The translations under genes and the position numbers were made by a program. A DNA stretch of 15,142 nucleotides from CAJQND01 sp051010055 (GTDB taxonomy: Bacteria; Pseudomonadota; Alphaproteobacteria; Rhizobiales; CAJQND01): positions 1 through 15,142 of the forward strand of contig JBPCVY010000261.1 in the NCBI GenBank assembly GCA_051010055.1, read 5' to 3'. This document shows positions 6,573 to 14,777 of the stretch, one piece after another (position 1 is the stretch's first letter; the number at the start of each line of letters is the position of its first letter). Below the pieces are notes generated by a model. The model was not told the DNA's origin, did not search any database, and worked only from the letters and a program-made list of their open reading frames with translations.

Positions 6573-9500
6573 ATGCTGACAAGTTTTACCATTGTGGGGG
6601 TAGCGCTTGCTTATCTCGGCGTTCTTTTCGCCGTGGCGAGCTATGGCGACCGTATGGCGCGCCAGCACGGGCGCATACCGGGCAGGCGGCTGATTTACAC
6701 CCTTTCGTTCGGCGTTTACTGCACATCATGGACGTTTTTCGGCTCGGTGGGCCTTGCCGCCCAGTCCGGGCTTGATTTCCTGCCTATCTATATTGGCCCC
6801 ATATTGATGCTGGCCGTCGGCTGGCCCTTGATCCAACGCATCATTTTGCTGGCCAAGAAGCACAATATTACCTCCATTGCCGACTTTATCGCCGCGCGCT
6901 ACGGCAAAAGCCAGATGCTCGGCGCGCTGGTGGCCGTTATCGCGGTTATTGGCACCGTGCCCTATATCGCCCTGCAGTTGAAAGCCTCCACAGCATCGCT
7001 GGAAGCCATGCTCACGGTGTCGCGCGAAACCTCGGGCCTGACGGGCCTTGTGCCGTTCTCGATCGACCTTGCCTTGCTGGTGGCGATTGTGATGGCCGTT
7101 TTCACCGTGCTTTTCGGCACCCGCCACATTGATGCGACCGAACACCAGGATGGGCTCATGGCAGCGGTTGCCATGGAATCCCTGGTAAAACTCGGGGCAT
7201 TCATCATTGTTGGCCTGTTTGTCACCTACTACCTGTTCGACGGGCTGAACGGGCTCATCGATGCGGTGTCTGACCGGCCGGATATCGCCCAGCTGTTTAC
7301 CGGCGGTTTTGACGGCGGGCGCTGGTTCACCATGACGTTCCTTTCCATGGTCGCGATTATTCTGCTGCCTCGCCAATTTCACGTGGCAATTGTTGAAAAT
7401 GACGATGTTTCACACTTGCGCACGACCCGCTGGGCGTTCCCGCTCTACCTGATCGCTATCAATCTCTTTGTGGTTCCCATCGCCATTGCGGGCCTTACGG
7501 TTTTTGAATCTGGCACAGTGGATGCGGACACATTCGTGCTTGCACTGCCGGTGGCCGCTGACCAGAAAACCATCAGCCTCATTACGTTTATCGGCGGCCT
7601 ATCAGCTGCAACAGCCATGGTGATTGTCGCCACCATGGCGCTGTCCATCATGGTTTGTAACGACCTCATTGTGCCGTTCATCTTGCGCAACCGGCTTGAG
7701 GCCAGCACTCACCAGGACATGGGCCAGGTGCTGCTCATGATCCGCCGCAGCGCTATCTTCGCCATTTTCGCCCTTGCCTATAGCTACTACCTCATGGTTG
7801 GCGACAATGCCGCCCTTGCCCAAACCGGATTGCTCTCATTTGCTGCCATTGCCCAGTTTGCACCCGCCTTTTTCGGCGGCCTGTTCTGGCGCCGGGCGAG
7901 CGCCCGGGGCGCCATGGCGGGCATTGTCGGCGGGTTCCTTGTCTGGTCCTACACCCTGTTGTTGCCATCGTTCATTGATGCTGGCTGGCTAAGCGCATCG
8001 CTATTGCAAAACGGCCCGTTCGGGCTTGGGCTGTTGCGTCCGCGCATGTTGCTGGGGCTTCAGTTCGACCCCCTCACTCACGGGGTTATCTGGTCGATGG
8101 TGGCCAATATCTCCCTTTATGTGACGTTCTCGCTGATTACCCAGCCAAGCCCCATTGAGCGGCTGCAAGCATCCAGCTTTACCGGCCCGGACATTCCAGG
8201 CGCTGGCCCAAGTTTTGGCCTGTGGCGCACCGCCATTACCGTCGGCGAGCTGAAATCCACCGTGTCCCGCTATCTCGGTGAGGCGCGTTCCGAACGCTCT
8301 TTTAACGAGTTTGCCCAAAGCCGAGGGGTTGAACTTGAAGACGAAACCGAGGCTGACATCCGGCTGCTGAGATTTGCCGAACACATTCTTGCAAGTGCAG
8401 TTGGCGCGGCCTCATCGCGTCTGGTGCTGGCGCTGTTGCTCGAGCGCCACAGCCTCAACACCCGCGCCGCAATGAAGCTTTTGGATGATGCATCCGCCGC
8501 CATCCAGTACAACCGCGATTTGCTGCAATCAGCGATTGACCATGTGCGCCAGGGCATCGCAGTGTTTGACAAGGACCTGAACCTGATTTGCTGGAATCAG
8601 CAGTTCCGCCACGTGCTCGACCTGCCACCGGATATGGGCCGGGTTGGCGTACCATTGCGCGAAGTAGTGCATTCGGTTGCTGCCAAAACCGGCATTGAGG
8701 AAGAGGCCACTGATAACCATGTGGAACAGCGCATCGACAGATTGATTGTCTCCATGACCCCGTTCCAGGAGCATATTGAACGTACGGGCGTTTATGTAGA
8801 AGTGCGCTCCAACGCCCTGCCGGATGGCGGTGTGGTGATAACCTTCACCGACATTACCGAGCGGGTTGAGGCTGCAAAAGCGCTTGAGCGGGCCAACGAA
8901 AATCTGGAGCGCCGGGTTGAAGAACGCACCGCAGAATTGACCGAGCTGAACAGCGCGCTTGCCCATGCCAAGGCCGAGGCGGAAGCTGCCAACCGGGGCA
9001 AGACGCGGTTTATCGCCAGCGCCAGTCACGACATACTGCAGCCGCTGAACGCTGCCCGGCTCTACACAACGAGTTTGGTTGAACAGCCCCCGAAAAGCAC
9101 CAAGCAGGCTCAGCTTGTAACCAATGTGGATGCAGCACTTGAGGCTGTTGAAGATATTCTGTCTGCGCTCTTGGATATCTCCCGCCTTGATGCAGGCGCG
9201 TTCAAGATAGAGCGTTCAGCATTCCGTCTCGACGAACTGTTTTCAGCGCTGGAAACCGAATATGCCGCACTGGCTGAGGAAAAGGGCATCACGTTGCGGG
9301 TGACGCCATCATCGGCAACGGTGTTTTCTGACCGCCGGCTGGTGCGCCGGGTGGTGCAGAATCTTCTTTCCAACGCCATCAAGTATACCCCCGACGGCAA
9401 GGTTTTGCTGGGCGCACGCCGGCGCGACGGCATGGTGATTATTGAAGTTCACGATACCGGCCCTGGCATCTCCGACAATAACAAGGAAACCATCTTCCAT

Positions 9501-10091
9501 GAGTTCAAGCGCCTTGATACCGCACCCCCTTCAGAGCAAGGGCTGGGCCTTGGTCTTTCAATTGTCGACAGGGTGGTAAAGGCGCTCGACCATACCCTGG
9601 AGCTAAGCTCAAAGCCTGGCGAGGGGTCGGTCTTTTCGCTTCATCTGCCCGCCACCGACGCCATTGCCATATCAGAAACCGTTCCGGGCCGGCCCGCGCG
9701 CCTTTTCAGAGACCTCAAAGGAATGCATGTTTTGTGCATTGATAATGAAACGCGCATTTTGGAAGGCATGAGCACTTTGATGGGCGGTTGGGGATGTGTT
9801 GTGAAAACTGCAAGTGATGGACCAACCGCCCGCAGGGGCGCAAAAAGCGGCGCCGATATCATTCTCGCCGATTATCATCTGAACGAAACCACCGGGCTCG
9901 ACCTGATCGACGAATTACGGGGCAAGCTTGGAGAAGAAACACCGGCTATTTTGATCACTGCCGATCAATCGGTAGAGATACGCGAAGAGGCCGAACGGCG
10001 CGGTGTGATCTATATGCGCAAACCGGTGAAACCGGCATCACTCAGGGCCATTTTATCGCGCATGGTGGTACAGCGCGCCGCCGCCGAATAA
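6573..10091 (+). CDS. crbS: CrbS-type hybrid sensor histidine kinase with sodium/solute symporter-like domain
   Basis: Membrane sensor of 1172 residues. Residues 1 to about 525 form an SLC5/PutP-like symporter module with about 13 hydrophobic segments (early motif TSWTFFGSVGLAAQSGLDFL). A cytoplasmic STAC-like linker follows (about 557-620, VGELKSTVSRYLGEARSERS), then a PAS domain (about 650-770, AIDHVRQGIAVFDKDLNLIC), a coiled coil (ERVEAAKALERANENLERR), HisKA with phospho-acceptor His819 in SASHDILQPLNAARL, HATPase with N box LLSNAIKYTP (about 930), G1 DTGPGIS (about 961) and G2 GLGLGLSIV (about 990), and a C-terminal receiver with Asp1100 (ILADYHL) and the conserved Lys in MRKPVKP. This order is that of CrbS/MxtR, which with CrbR controls acetyl-CoA synthetase and acetate use in Vibrio and Pseudomonas; CbrA has a similar layout without the receiver. 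A NarL-type regulator lies convergently downstream, as expected for its partner. The role in this organism is inferred. Confidence 0.85.
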   Translation: MLTSFTIVGVALAYLGVLFAVASYGDRMARQHGRIPGRRLIYTLSFGVYCTSWTFFGSVGLAAQSGLDFLPIYIGPILMLAVGWPLIQRIILLAKKHNITSIADFIAARYGKSQMLGALVAVIAVIGTVPYIALQLKASTASLEAMLTVSRETSGLTGLVPFSIDLALLVAIVMAVFTVLFGTRHIDATEHQDGLMAAVAMESLVKLGAFIIVGLFVTYYLFDGLNGLIDAVSDRPDIAQLFTGGFDGGRWFTMTFLSMVAIILLPRQFHVAIVENDDVSHLRTTRWAFPLYLIAINLFVVPIAIAGLTVFESGTVDADTFVLALPVAADQKTISLITFIGGLSAATAMVIVATMALSIMVCNDLIVPFILRNRLEASTHQDMGQVLLMIRRSAIFAIFALAYSYYLMVGDNAALAQTGLLSFAAIAQFAPAFFGGLFWRRASARGAMAGIVGGFLVWSYTLLLPSFIDAGWLSASLLQNGPFGLGLLRPRMLLGLQFDPLTHGVIWSMVANISLYVTFSLITQPSPIERLQASSFTGPDIPGAGPSFGLWRTAITVGELKSTVSRYLGEARSERSFNEFAQSRGVELEDETEADIRLLRFAEHILASAVGAASSRLVLALLLERHSLNTRAAMKLLDDASAAIQYNRDLLQSAIDHVRQGIAVFDKDLNLICWNQQFRHVLDLPPDMGRVGVPLREVVHSVAAKTGIEEEATDNHVEQRIDRLIVSMTPFQEHIERTGVYVEVRSNALPDGGVVITFTDITERVEAAKALERANENLERRVEERTAELTELNSALAHAKAEAEAANRGKTRFIASASHDILQPLNAARLYTTSLVEQPPKSTKQAQLVTNVDAALEAVEDILSALLDISRLDAGAFKIERSAFRLDELFSALETEYAALAEEKGITLRVTPSSATVFSDRRLVRRVVQNLLSNAIKYTPDGKVLLGARRRDGMVIIEVHDTGPGISDNNKETIFHEFKRLDTAPPSEQGLGLGLSIVDRVVKALDHTLELSSKPGEGSVFSLHLPATDAIAISETVPGRPARLFRDLKGMHVLCIDNETRILEGMSTLMGGWGCVVKTASDGPTARRGAKSGADIILADYHLNETTGLDLIDELRGKLGEETPAILITADQSVEIREEAERRGVIYMRKPVKPASLRAILSRMVVQRAAAE

Positions 10092-10175
10092 GCGCGGATA
10101 GTTCATGCAGGTTTTGGGGAAACTTTCAAAAAATTTGAATTGGTTGAGAAGTTTTGGCAGAGATTTTGCAGCCAA

Positions 10176-10835
10176 CTAAAGAGGCTGTTCGTTCCACTGA
10201 TCGCCATCAATGCGCGCTGCTGCAATCACAGCCCTTGTGCGGCTTTCAACGCCCAGTTTCTGTAAAATCGCGGAAACATGGGCCTTCACCGTTGCTTCGG
10301 AGACCGACAGCTCATAGGCGATCTGCTTGTTCAACAATCCTTCGCGCAACATCATCAAAACCCGCAACTGCTGCGGCGTCAGCGTCGCAAAGCGTTGAAT
10401 TAATTGAGTAACTTCATCATCTTCGTTTGAATTGATGTCAACGCTCTCCGGCAGCCAGACACCGCCCTCCAGCACTTCTTTTACTGCCTGGCGCATATGC
10501 TCCACCGGTGTCGATTTGGGAATAAAGCCGGAGGCACCAAAACCCATAGCCCGGCGGATAACAGGCGGCTCGTCACTTGCAGACACCACAATCACCGGAA
10601 TGTCAGGATATTGAGCGCGTAAAAATGACAGCCCGGAAAAACCCTGAACTCCTGGCATTTTGAGGTCCAAGAGCACCAGGTCAGGTGTTGCCCCATTGCC
10701 CAGAACCTCGACCACTTCTCCTAGGGAACCGGCCCCGGCAAATTCAACATTGTCGTACAGATCGGCCAATGTCTGGGTCAACGCATCGCGGAAAAGCGGA
10801 TGATCATCAGCTATGACTATCCTGTAACCAGACAT
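10176..10835 (-). CDS. crbR: NarL/LuxR-type response regulator, probable CrbR
   Basis: Two-component response regulator of 219 residues. The receiver domain starts MSGYRIVIADDHPLFRDAL, with acidic Asp10-Asp11, phospho-acceptor Asp57 in LVLLDLKMPG, and the conserved Lys in GFIPKST (about 106). The C-terminal LuxR-type helix-turn-helix (about 148-205) begins LTPQQLRVLMMLREGLLNKQ and contains VSEATVKAHVSAILQKLGV. The frame is open to an ATG at 10871, but the ATG at 10835 has GAGGGG (10845-10850) nine bases upstream and removes twelve residues that do not belong to the receiver fold, so I chose it. The gene is convergent with the hybrid kinase, 84 bases apart end to end. CrbR/ErdR is this type of regulator and activates acs; assignment as the CrbR partner rests on adjacency and domain type. 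Confidence 0.82.
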   Translation of the reverse strand: MSGYRIVIADDHPLFRDALTQTLADLYDNVEFAGAGSLGEVVEVLGNGATPDLVLLDLKMPGVQGFSGLSFLRAQYPDIPVIVVSASDEPPVIRRAMGFGASGFIPKSTPVEHMRQAVKEVLEGGVWLPESVDINSNEDDEVTQLIQRFATLTPQQLRVLMMLREGLLNKQIAYELSVSEATVKAHVSAILQKLGVESRTRAVIAAARIDGDQWNEQPL

Positions 10836-10961
10836 AAAGTTGCGCCCCTCGCCGCAAAGGGCGCGCGTCATTCTTTTCTTTTTTCCCAGCAGCGCGCCAC
10901 TCCCGGACCTATTTGATACGAGATTGGAGGTTTTGCCAAGTCCTGAACACGGCCTCGAGGA

Positions 10962-11531
10962 TTAACTACCCTTGAGCCGGTTTGCGAACATGATCATGTA
11001 AATGCCAGTGCTGAGGAAACTGATCCCCATCAAAAGCCCTAAAATGACCGTTGAAGCCTGGGGCAGTCCGGCAGCGATGAGCACACCTGCAAGAATGGTG
11101 ACAATTGCTGAAATGAGTGTCCAGACCCACCCTTCATCAGGGCGGATTTCAAAAGCGAAAACCAGCTTGAACGCGCCTTCAACCATGAAGATGACGGCGA
11201 CCATCAATGTCAGCGCTACCAGGCCGGATGCCGGGTTGAACACAATGAAAAAGCCGGCCCCGAGCTGTACCAGGCTCAACAGCAATGCGCCGAAAAACGG
11301 CCCGGTTCCCTCATAGGAAAACGCCCCGAACAGGCCAACAGCACCCACGAACACCAAAAGCCAGCCGACAAAGAGCGTTAGCGACAGGCTTGAGACAAAC
11401 GGGAAAAGGATGGCGAAAATCCCCGCCACAGTCATGGCAATACCAGTCCAGAGTATCTGTTTGCGCTTCTTGCCAAGGCGCGCAAAAATGTCTTGCCGCA
11501 AACGCGGGGACAGTTCTTCTGCATCAGTCAT
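10962..11531 (-). CDS. HdeD family membrane protein (DUF308)
   Basis: Small inner-membrane protein of 189 residues with a short charged N-terminus (MTDAEELSPRLRQDIFARLG) followed by six hydrophobic segments, each pair rich in Gly and Ala, such as LFVGWLLVFVGAVGLFG and ILGLLMGISFLSTGIYMIMF. This is the HdeD/DUF308 pattern. HdeD of E. coli belongs to the acid-fitness island and helps acid resistance at high cell density; the mechanism is unclear. The frame extends to 11609, but the ATG at 11531 has GGGAG (11541-11545) nine bases upstream. It lies between betC and the response regulator on the same strand, with gaps of about 130 bases on each side, so it is probably its own transcription unit. 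Confidence 0.85.
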   Translation of the reverse strand: MTDAEELSPRLRQDIFARLGKKRKQILWTGIAMTVAGIFAILFPFVSSLSLTLFVGWLLVFVGAVGLFGAFSYEGTGPFFGALLLSLVQLGAGFFIVFNPASGLVALTLMVAVIFMVEGAFKLVFAFEIRPDEGWVWTLISAIVTILAGVLIAAGLPQASTVILGLLMGISFLSTGIYMIMFANRLKGS

Positions 11532-11581
11532 GATTGAATTCTCCCAACCAGAATCAGTTTTGTTAAAAGTATCAAGCGCAC

Positions 11582-11595
11582 TTGGCCTAAGCCAA
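11582..11595. repeat. Short inverted repeat upstream of the HdeD-family gene
   Basis: TTGGC and GCCAA flank four bases, making a 5-4-5 dyad about 50 bases before the HdeD-family start, in the 134-base gap between it and betC. It could be a regulator site, but a dyad this short may be chance. Confidence 0.25.
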
Positions 11596-11665
11596 CAAAA
11601 TTCCATCAAGCGGAACCGGAAAACCGCATTGCCGCCGTGCTTCCATCAGTTATTTGATGAATGGG

Positions 11666-13192
11666 TCAGTCTTCTAAGGGCGGAAACCTGGTTTTCGACG
11701 CAGCAACCGTCCAATCCATATGGTTGCGGACATATTCCTGCGCTGCATCGCGCGGGGGATTATAGTCCCAGGACGTCAGCGTGCCGCGCTCCATGGCCGC
11801 ATGCACTGCACGTCGCTGCTTTTGGGTGTTGATCACATCGCGGCGGATGGTGGCACTGTCCCAGCGCTTTGAGACTTCCTTCGCAAACTCCTTTGCAACC
11901 ACGTCATTGGCAAGGTCATCAGCAAGATTTACCCGCTCTTGCGGGTCTGCCGCCAAATCGAACAGCATGGGTGGATCGCCAGCGCAATGGATGTATTTGT
12001 ATTTTCCACGGCGGATCATGAACACCGGGTGGGCGGTCATTTCCGCACAATATTCGCCAATCGCCTCGTCCACATCATCTGAGCCACCTGTCGCGAGCGG
12101 GTATAGTGAGCGCCCATCAATGGGTTGGCCAAGTTCAGGTTTTACGCCGCCGGCAGAAGCTGCAACATCAATGAGTGTGGGCAGAATGTCCACCAACGAA
12201 CAGGCGTTCGGCACGGTTTGGCGGGCAATGCCAGGACCCGCCATGATCAGGGGCACCCGCGCGGAATGTTCAAAGAAGTTCATCTTGTACCAAAGGCCGC
12301 GCTCGCCAAGCATATCGCCATGATCGGCAGTGACGATGACGATGGTGTTGTCCAAAAACTGCGCTTCCTTGAGCGTTGCCACCAGCTCTCCTACCTTGCT
12401 GTCGAAATAGGAGGTGTTCGCATAATAGGCATGGCGCGCATTGCGCACTTCATCATCGCTCACTTCAACGGCGCTTGCTTCAATGCCGTCCATGAGCCGG
12501 CGCGAAAACGGATCCTGCTGGGAAGCTTCCAGCACGGTTTCCGGCATGTCGATATCGCCGTGTTCATAAAGGTCCCACCAGTCCTTCCGCGCCACATAAG
12601 GGTCGTGGGGATGAATGAAGCTGGCCACGAGGCAGAACGGGCCGCCGCCTTCCCGGGCACAGTCGAAAATCTGGCGCTTGGCGAAAAACGCCACCTCCTC
12701 GTCATAGTCAATCTGGAACGTGGTGGCCGCAACGCCTGCCTCACGCACCGAATCCATATTGTGGTACCACTTGTCGATGCGTTCATCGGGCAGTTCCCAA
12801 TCAGGCGTCCAGGCATAGTCGGCTGGATAAATGTCGGTGGTAACCCGCTTTTCAAACCCGTGCATTTGGTCGGGTCCGACAAAATGCATTTTGCCGGAAA
12901 GGCAAGTGCTGTAACCCATGGAACGCAGATAATGGGCAAAGGTAGGAATGGCCGCCGGAAACTCGCTGGCATTATCATATGCAGCAATGCGCGTTACCAG
13001 TTGCCCGGACATAAAACTAAACCTCGACGGAGCGCATAAAGGCGCATTGCAATATGAAGCATCAAAACGCGTGCCTTTTGCCGCCAGGGCTTCCATATGT
13101 GGGGTTTTCACCAGCTGGTGGCCATAAGCGCCCGTAAACTGCGGCGCAAGCTGATCGGCCATTATCAGCAAAATGTTCGGCGCGTCTTGCAT
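11666..13192 (-). CDS. betC: Choline sulfatase
   Basis: Hydrolyses choline-O-sulfate to choline and sulfate, feeding glycine betaine synthesis and supplying sulfur. The 508-residue product has the alkaline-phosphatase/sulfatase fold: NILLIMADQ with metal ligand Asp13, the sulfatase signature LCAPSR with Cys53 as the formylglycine precursor (Cys54 in Sinorhizobium BetC), LSGKMHFVGPDQMHGFE, TTDIYPADYAWTPDW, HPHDPYVARKDWWDLYEH, and TADHGDMLGERGLWYKMNFFE. These blocks, and the C-terminal YVRNHMDW tail, match rhizobial BetC closely. The frame begins at 13219, but the ATG at 13192 has AGGA (13202-13205) nine bases upstream and gives the BetC N-terminus. No betA, betB, betI or choline transporter gene is in the window. 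It is divergent from modA across a region with an AT-rich dyad. An anaerobic-type activator is not visible; Cys-type sulfatases need a formylglycine-generating enzyme encoded elsewhere. Confidence 0.92.
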   Translation of the reverse strand: MQDAPNILLIMADQLAPQFTGAYGHQLVKTPHMEALAAKGTRFDASYCNAPLCAPSRFSFMSGQLVTRIAAYDNASEFPAAIPTFAHYLRSMGYSTCLSGKMHFVGPDQMHGFEKRVTTDIYPADYAWTPDWELPDERIDKWYHNMDSVREAGVAATTFQIDYDEEVAFFAKRQIFDCAREGGGPFCLVASFIHPHDPYVARKDWWDLYEHGDIDMPETVLEASQQDPFSRRLMDGIEASAVEVSDDEVRNARHAYYANTSYFDSKVGELVATLKEAQFLDNTIVIVTADHGDMLGERGLWYKMNFFEHSARVPLIMAGPGIARQTVPNACSLVDILPTLIDVAASAGGVKPELGQPIDGRSLYPLATGGSDDVDEAIGEYCAEMTAHPVFMIRRGKYKYIHCAGDPPMLFDLAADPQERVNLADDLANDVVAKEFAKEVSKRWDSATIRRDVINTQKQRRAVHAAMERGTLTSWDYNPPRDAAQEYVRNHMDWTVAASKTRFPPLED

Positions 13193-13246
13193 GGTACTGG
13201 TTCCTGCATGTGCATTCACTCAGTTTCTAACGTGCATCAGGGAAAG

Positions 13247-13268
13247 AAAAAATTCGATTGAATTTTTT
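13247..13268. repeat. AT-rich inverted repeat in the betC-modA divergent promoter region
   Basis: Nine-base perfect arms (AAAAAATTC at 13247-13255, GAATTTTTT at 13260-13268) flank GATT. The dyad lies 55 bases from the betC start and 25 bases from the modA start. Because both flanking genes begin here and none ends, it is not a terminator of an annotated gene and is a candidate operator or curved-DNA element. I do not see a close match to the E. coli ModE site. Confidence 0.55.
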
Positions 13269-13292
13269 TCACTACCGATCGATTAGGTGAAC

Positions 13293-14102
13293 ATGGCATC
13301 CGGTAACAACTACACCTGCGCCGACGGTTCCCTTGCGGGAAACCTGAAGGGCGTTCTTGCGCCTTTGATTTTCTGTGCGCTTTTTTTCACCAGCACCTAT
13401 GTGCGTGCGGGCGAGGCCCTGGTTGCGGTTGCCGCTAATTTTTCTGATGCCTCCAAACGCATCAAAAACGAATTCGAAAACGGCCACAATCACAAAGTGA
13501 AACTGGTGACCGGTTCAACCGGAAAGCTCTACGCCCAGATCATCAATGGTGCCCCCTTCGATGTGTTCCTGGCAGCAGATACAGTGCGGCCCGAAAAGCT
13601 TGAGGCTGATGGCCGCGCAGTGGCCGGGAGTCGTTTTACCTATGCGCTGGGGCAGCTTGTTCTATGGAGCGCCCAAAAGGATTTGATCGGCGATGATGGC
13701 GCGCAAGCGCTTGAAATGGGCCGTTTCCGCAGACTGGCAATGGCAAATCCTGATCTGGCGCCTTATGGGGCAGCCGCCATTCAAACCCTTCAAAACCTCA
13801 ACCTGCATCAACCCCTGAAAAACAAGATAGTCATGGGAGAAAATGCCGGTCAGGCATTCGCTCTGGTGTCGAGCGGCAATGCCGAGCTGGGGTTTGTTCC
13901 ATTGACATTTGTTATGAACCCAGTTGGTACCGCAAAGGGGCAAAAGTGGATTGTCCCGGCGGACAAGTATGACCCTATCCGTCAGGACGCGGTTCTCTTG
14001 ATGCGGGCAAAGGAAAACGAGGCAGCAACACGTTTTTTGACCTTTTTGCGCAGCGATGATGCGAAATCGGTTATCAAGGATCTTGGATACGGGGTGCAGT
14101 AG
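13293..14102 (+). CDS. modA: Molybdate ABC transporter, periplasmic binding protein ModA
   Basis: Periplasmic molybdate (and usually tungstate) binding protein that delivers the oxyanion to ModB. The 269-residue product has an N-terminal export signal with hydrophobic core LKGVLAPLIFCALFFTSTYV and a likely cleavage after VRA, before GEALVAVAANFSDASKRI, the typical first strand of ModA. Further family blocks are LVTGSTGKLYAQIINGAPFDVFLAAD split over residues about 72-98, YALGQLVLWSA, and ENAGQAFALVSSGNAELGFV. The region ahead of the signal core is unusually long and poor in positive charges. The frame starts at a GTG at 13287, which itself forms part of AGGTGA (13285-13290), a Shine-Dalgarno for the ATG at 13293; I therefore chose the ATG. 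It is the first gene of modABC, three bases before modB. Confidence 0.93.
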   Translation: MASGNNYTCADGSLAGNLKGVLAPLIFCALFFTSTYVRAGEALVAVAANFSDASKRIKNEFENGHNHKVKLVTGSTGKLYAQIINGAPFDVFLAADTVRPEKLEADGRAVAGSRFTYALGQLVLWSAQKDLIGDDGAQALEMGRFRRLAMANPDLAPYGAAAIQTLQNLNLHQPLKNKIVMGENAGQAFALVSSGNAELGFVPLTFVMNPVGTAKGQKWIVPADKYDPIRQDAVLLMRAKENEAATRFLTFLRSDDAKSVIKDLGYGVQ

Positions 14103-14105
14103 GCA

Positions 14106-14777
14106 ATGGTAGACCTTGGCCCACTATGGCTGACAATGAAGCCGGCGGCGGCAACCACATTCTTGCTGCTGCTCATTGGAACACCGCTGGCCTGGTGGCT
14201 GGCCAATACTCGCTCAAAATTCAAGCCCGCAGTGGAGGCGCTTACCGCCCTGCCAATCGTTCTGCCGCCAACTGTGATCGGCTTTTACCTCTTGATCAGT
14301 TTCAGCCCTTCATCACCACTTGGGGCAGCATGGATAAACGTTACCGGCGATACGCTCACCTTTTCCTTCGCCGGGCTTTTGATCGCTTCCATCATTTATT
14401 CCATGCCTTTCATGCAGCAGCCCCTGCAAAGCACTTTTGAAACAGTGGGCCGCGCGCCGATGGAGGCAGCAGCCACTTTGCGGGCATCGCCTCTTGATGC
14501 GTTTTTCTCTGTTGCCGCCCCATTGTCAGCCGGTGGATTTCTCACCGCCGCGGTGCTCACCTTCACCCACACCATTGGCGAATTCGGTGTGGTGCTGATG
14601 GTTGGAGGTAACATACCAGGCAAAACCAAAGTCATCTCAATTGCCATCTACGAGCATGTGGAAACCTTGCGCTACGCAGAAGCCCACCAGCTCTCAGCAG
14701 GGCTCTTGATCTTTTCATTCATCGTCCTGATGATCGTTTACACATTCAACCGCCGTTACCCAACCCATGTCGGATAA
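14106..14777 (+). CDS. modB: Molybdate ABC transporter permease ModB
   Basis: Inner-membrane permease forming the translocation path for molybdate, working as a dimer with ModC. The 223-residue product has five hydrophobic segments and the ModB/CysT layout: first segment AATTFLLLLIGTPLAWWLA, ALPIVLPPTVIGFYLLI, and the cytoplasmic EAA loop MEAAATLRASPLDAFF (about residues 119-134), which contacts the ATPase, followed by HTIGEFGVVLMVGGNIPGKT. It begins three bases after the modA stop and overlaps modC by eleven bases, so translation is probably coupled through the operon. Confidence 0.95.
   Translation: MVDLGPLWLTMKPAAATTFLLLLIGTPLAWWLANTRSKFKPAVEALTALPIVLPPTVIGFYLLISFSPSSPLGAAWINVTGDTLTFSFAGLLIASIIYSMPFMQQPLQSTFETVGRAPMEAAATLRASPLDAFFSVAAPLSAGGFLTAAVLTFTHTIGEFGVVLMVGGNIPGKTKVISIAIYEHVETLRYAEAHQLSAGLLIFSFIVLMIVYTFNRRYPTHVG

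Noticed and set aside
6726..7382. A 218-codon minus-strand open frame inside the sensor kinase
   Set aside because: It is antisense to the symporter-like domain, and its composition (many His, Gly, Gln, Asn) is typical of a shadow of membrane-protein codons.
10125..10139. TTCAAA-AAA-TTTGAA dyad between the sensor kinase and response regulator stops
   Set aside because: The arms are six AT-only-like pairs with a three-base loop and no following T-run, too weak to call a terminator.
12125..13039. A 304-codon plus-strand open frame inside betC
   Set aside because: It lies wholly antisense to a well-conserved sulfatase, shows no recognisable family motifs, and is explained by GC-rich codon bias of the opposite strand.
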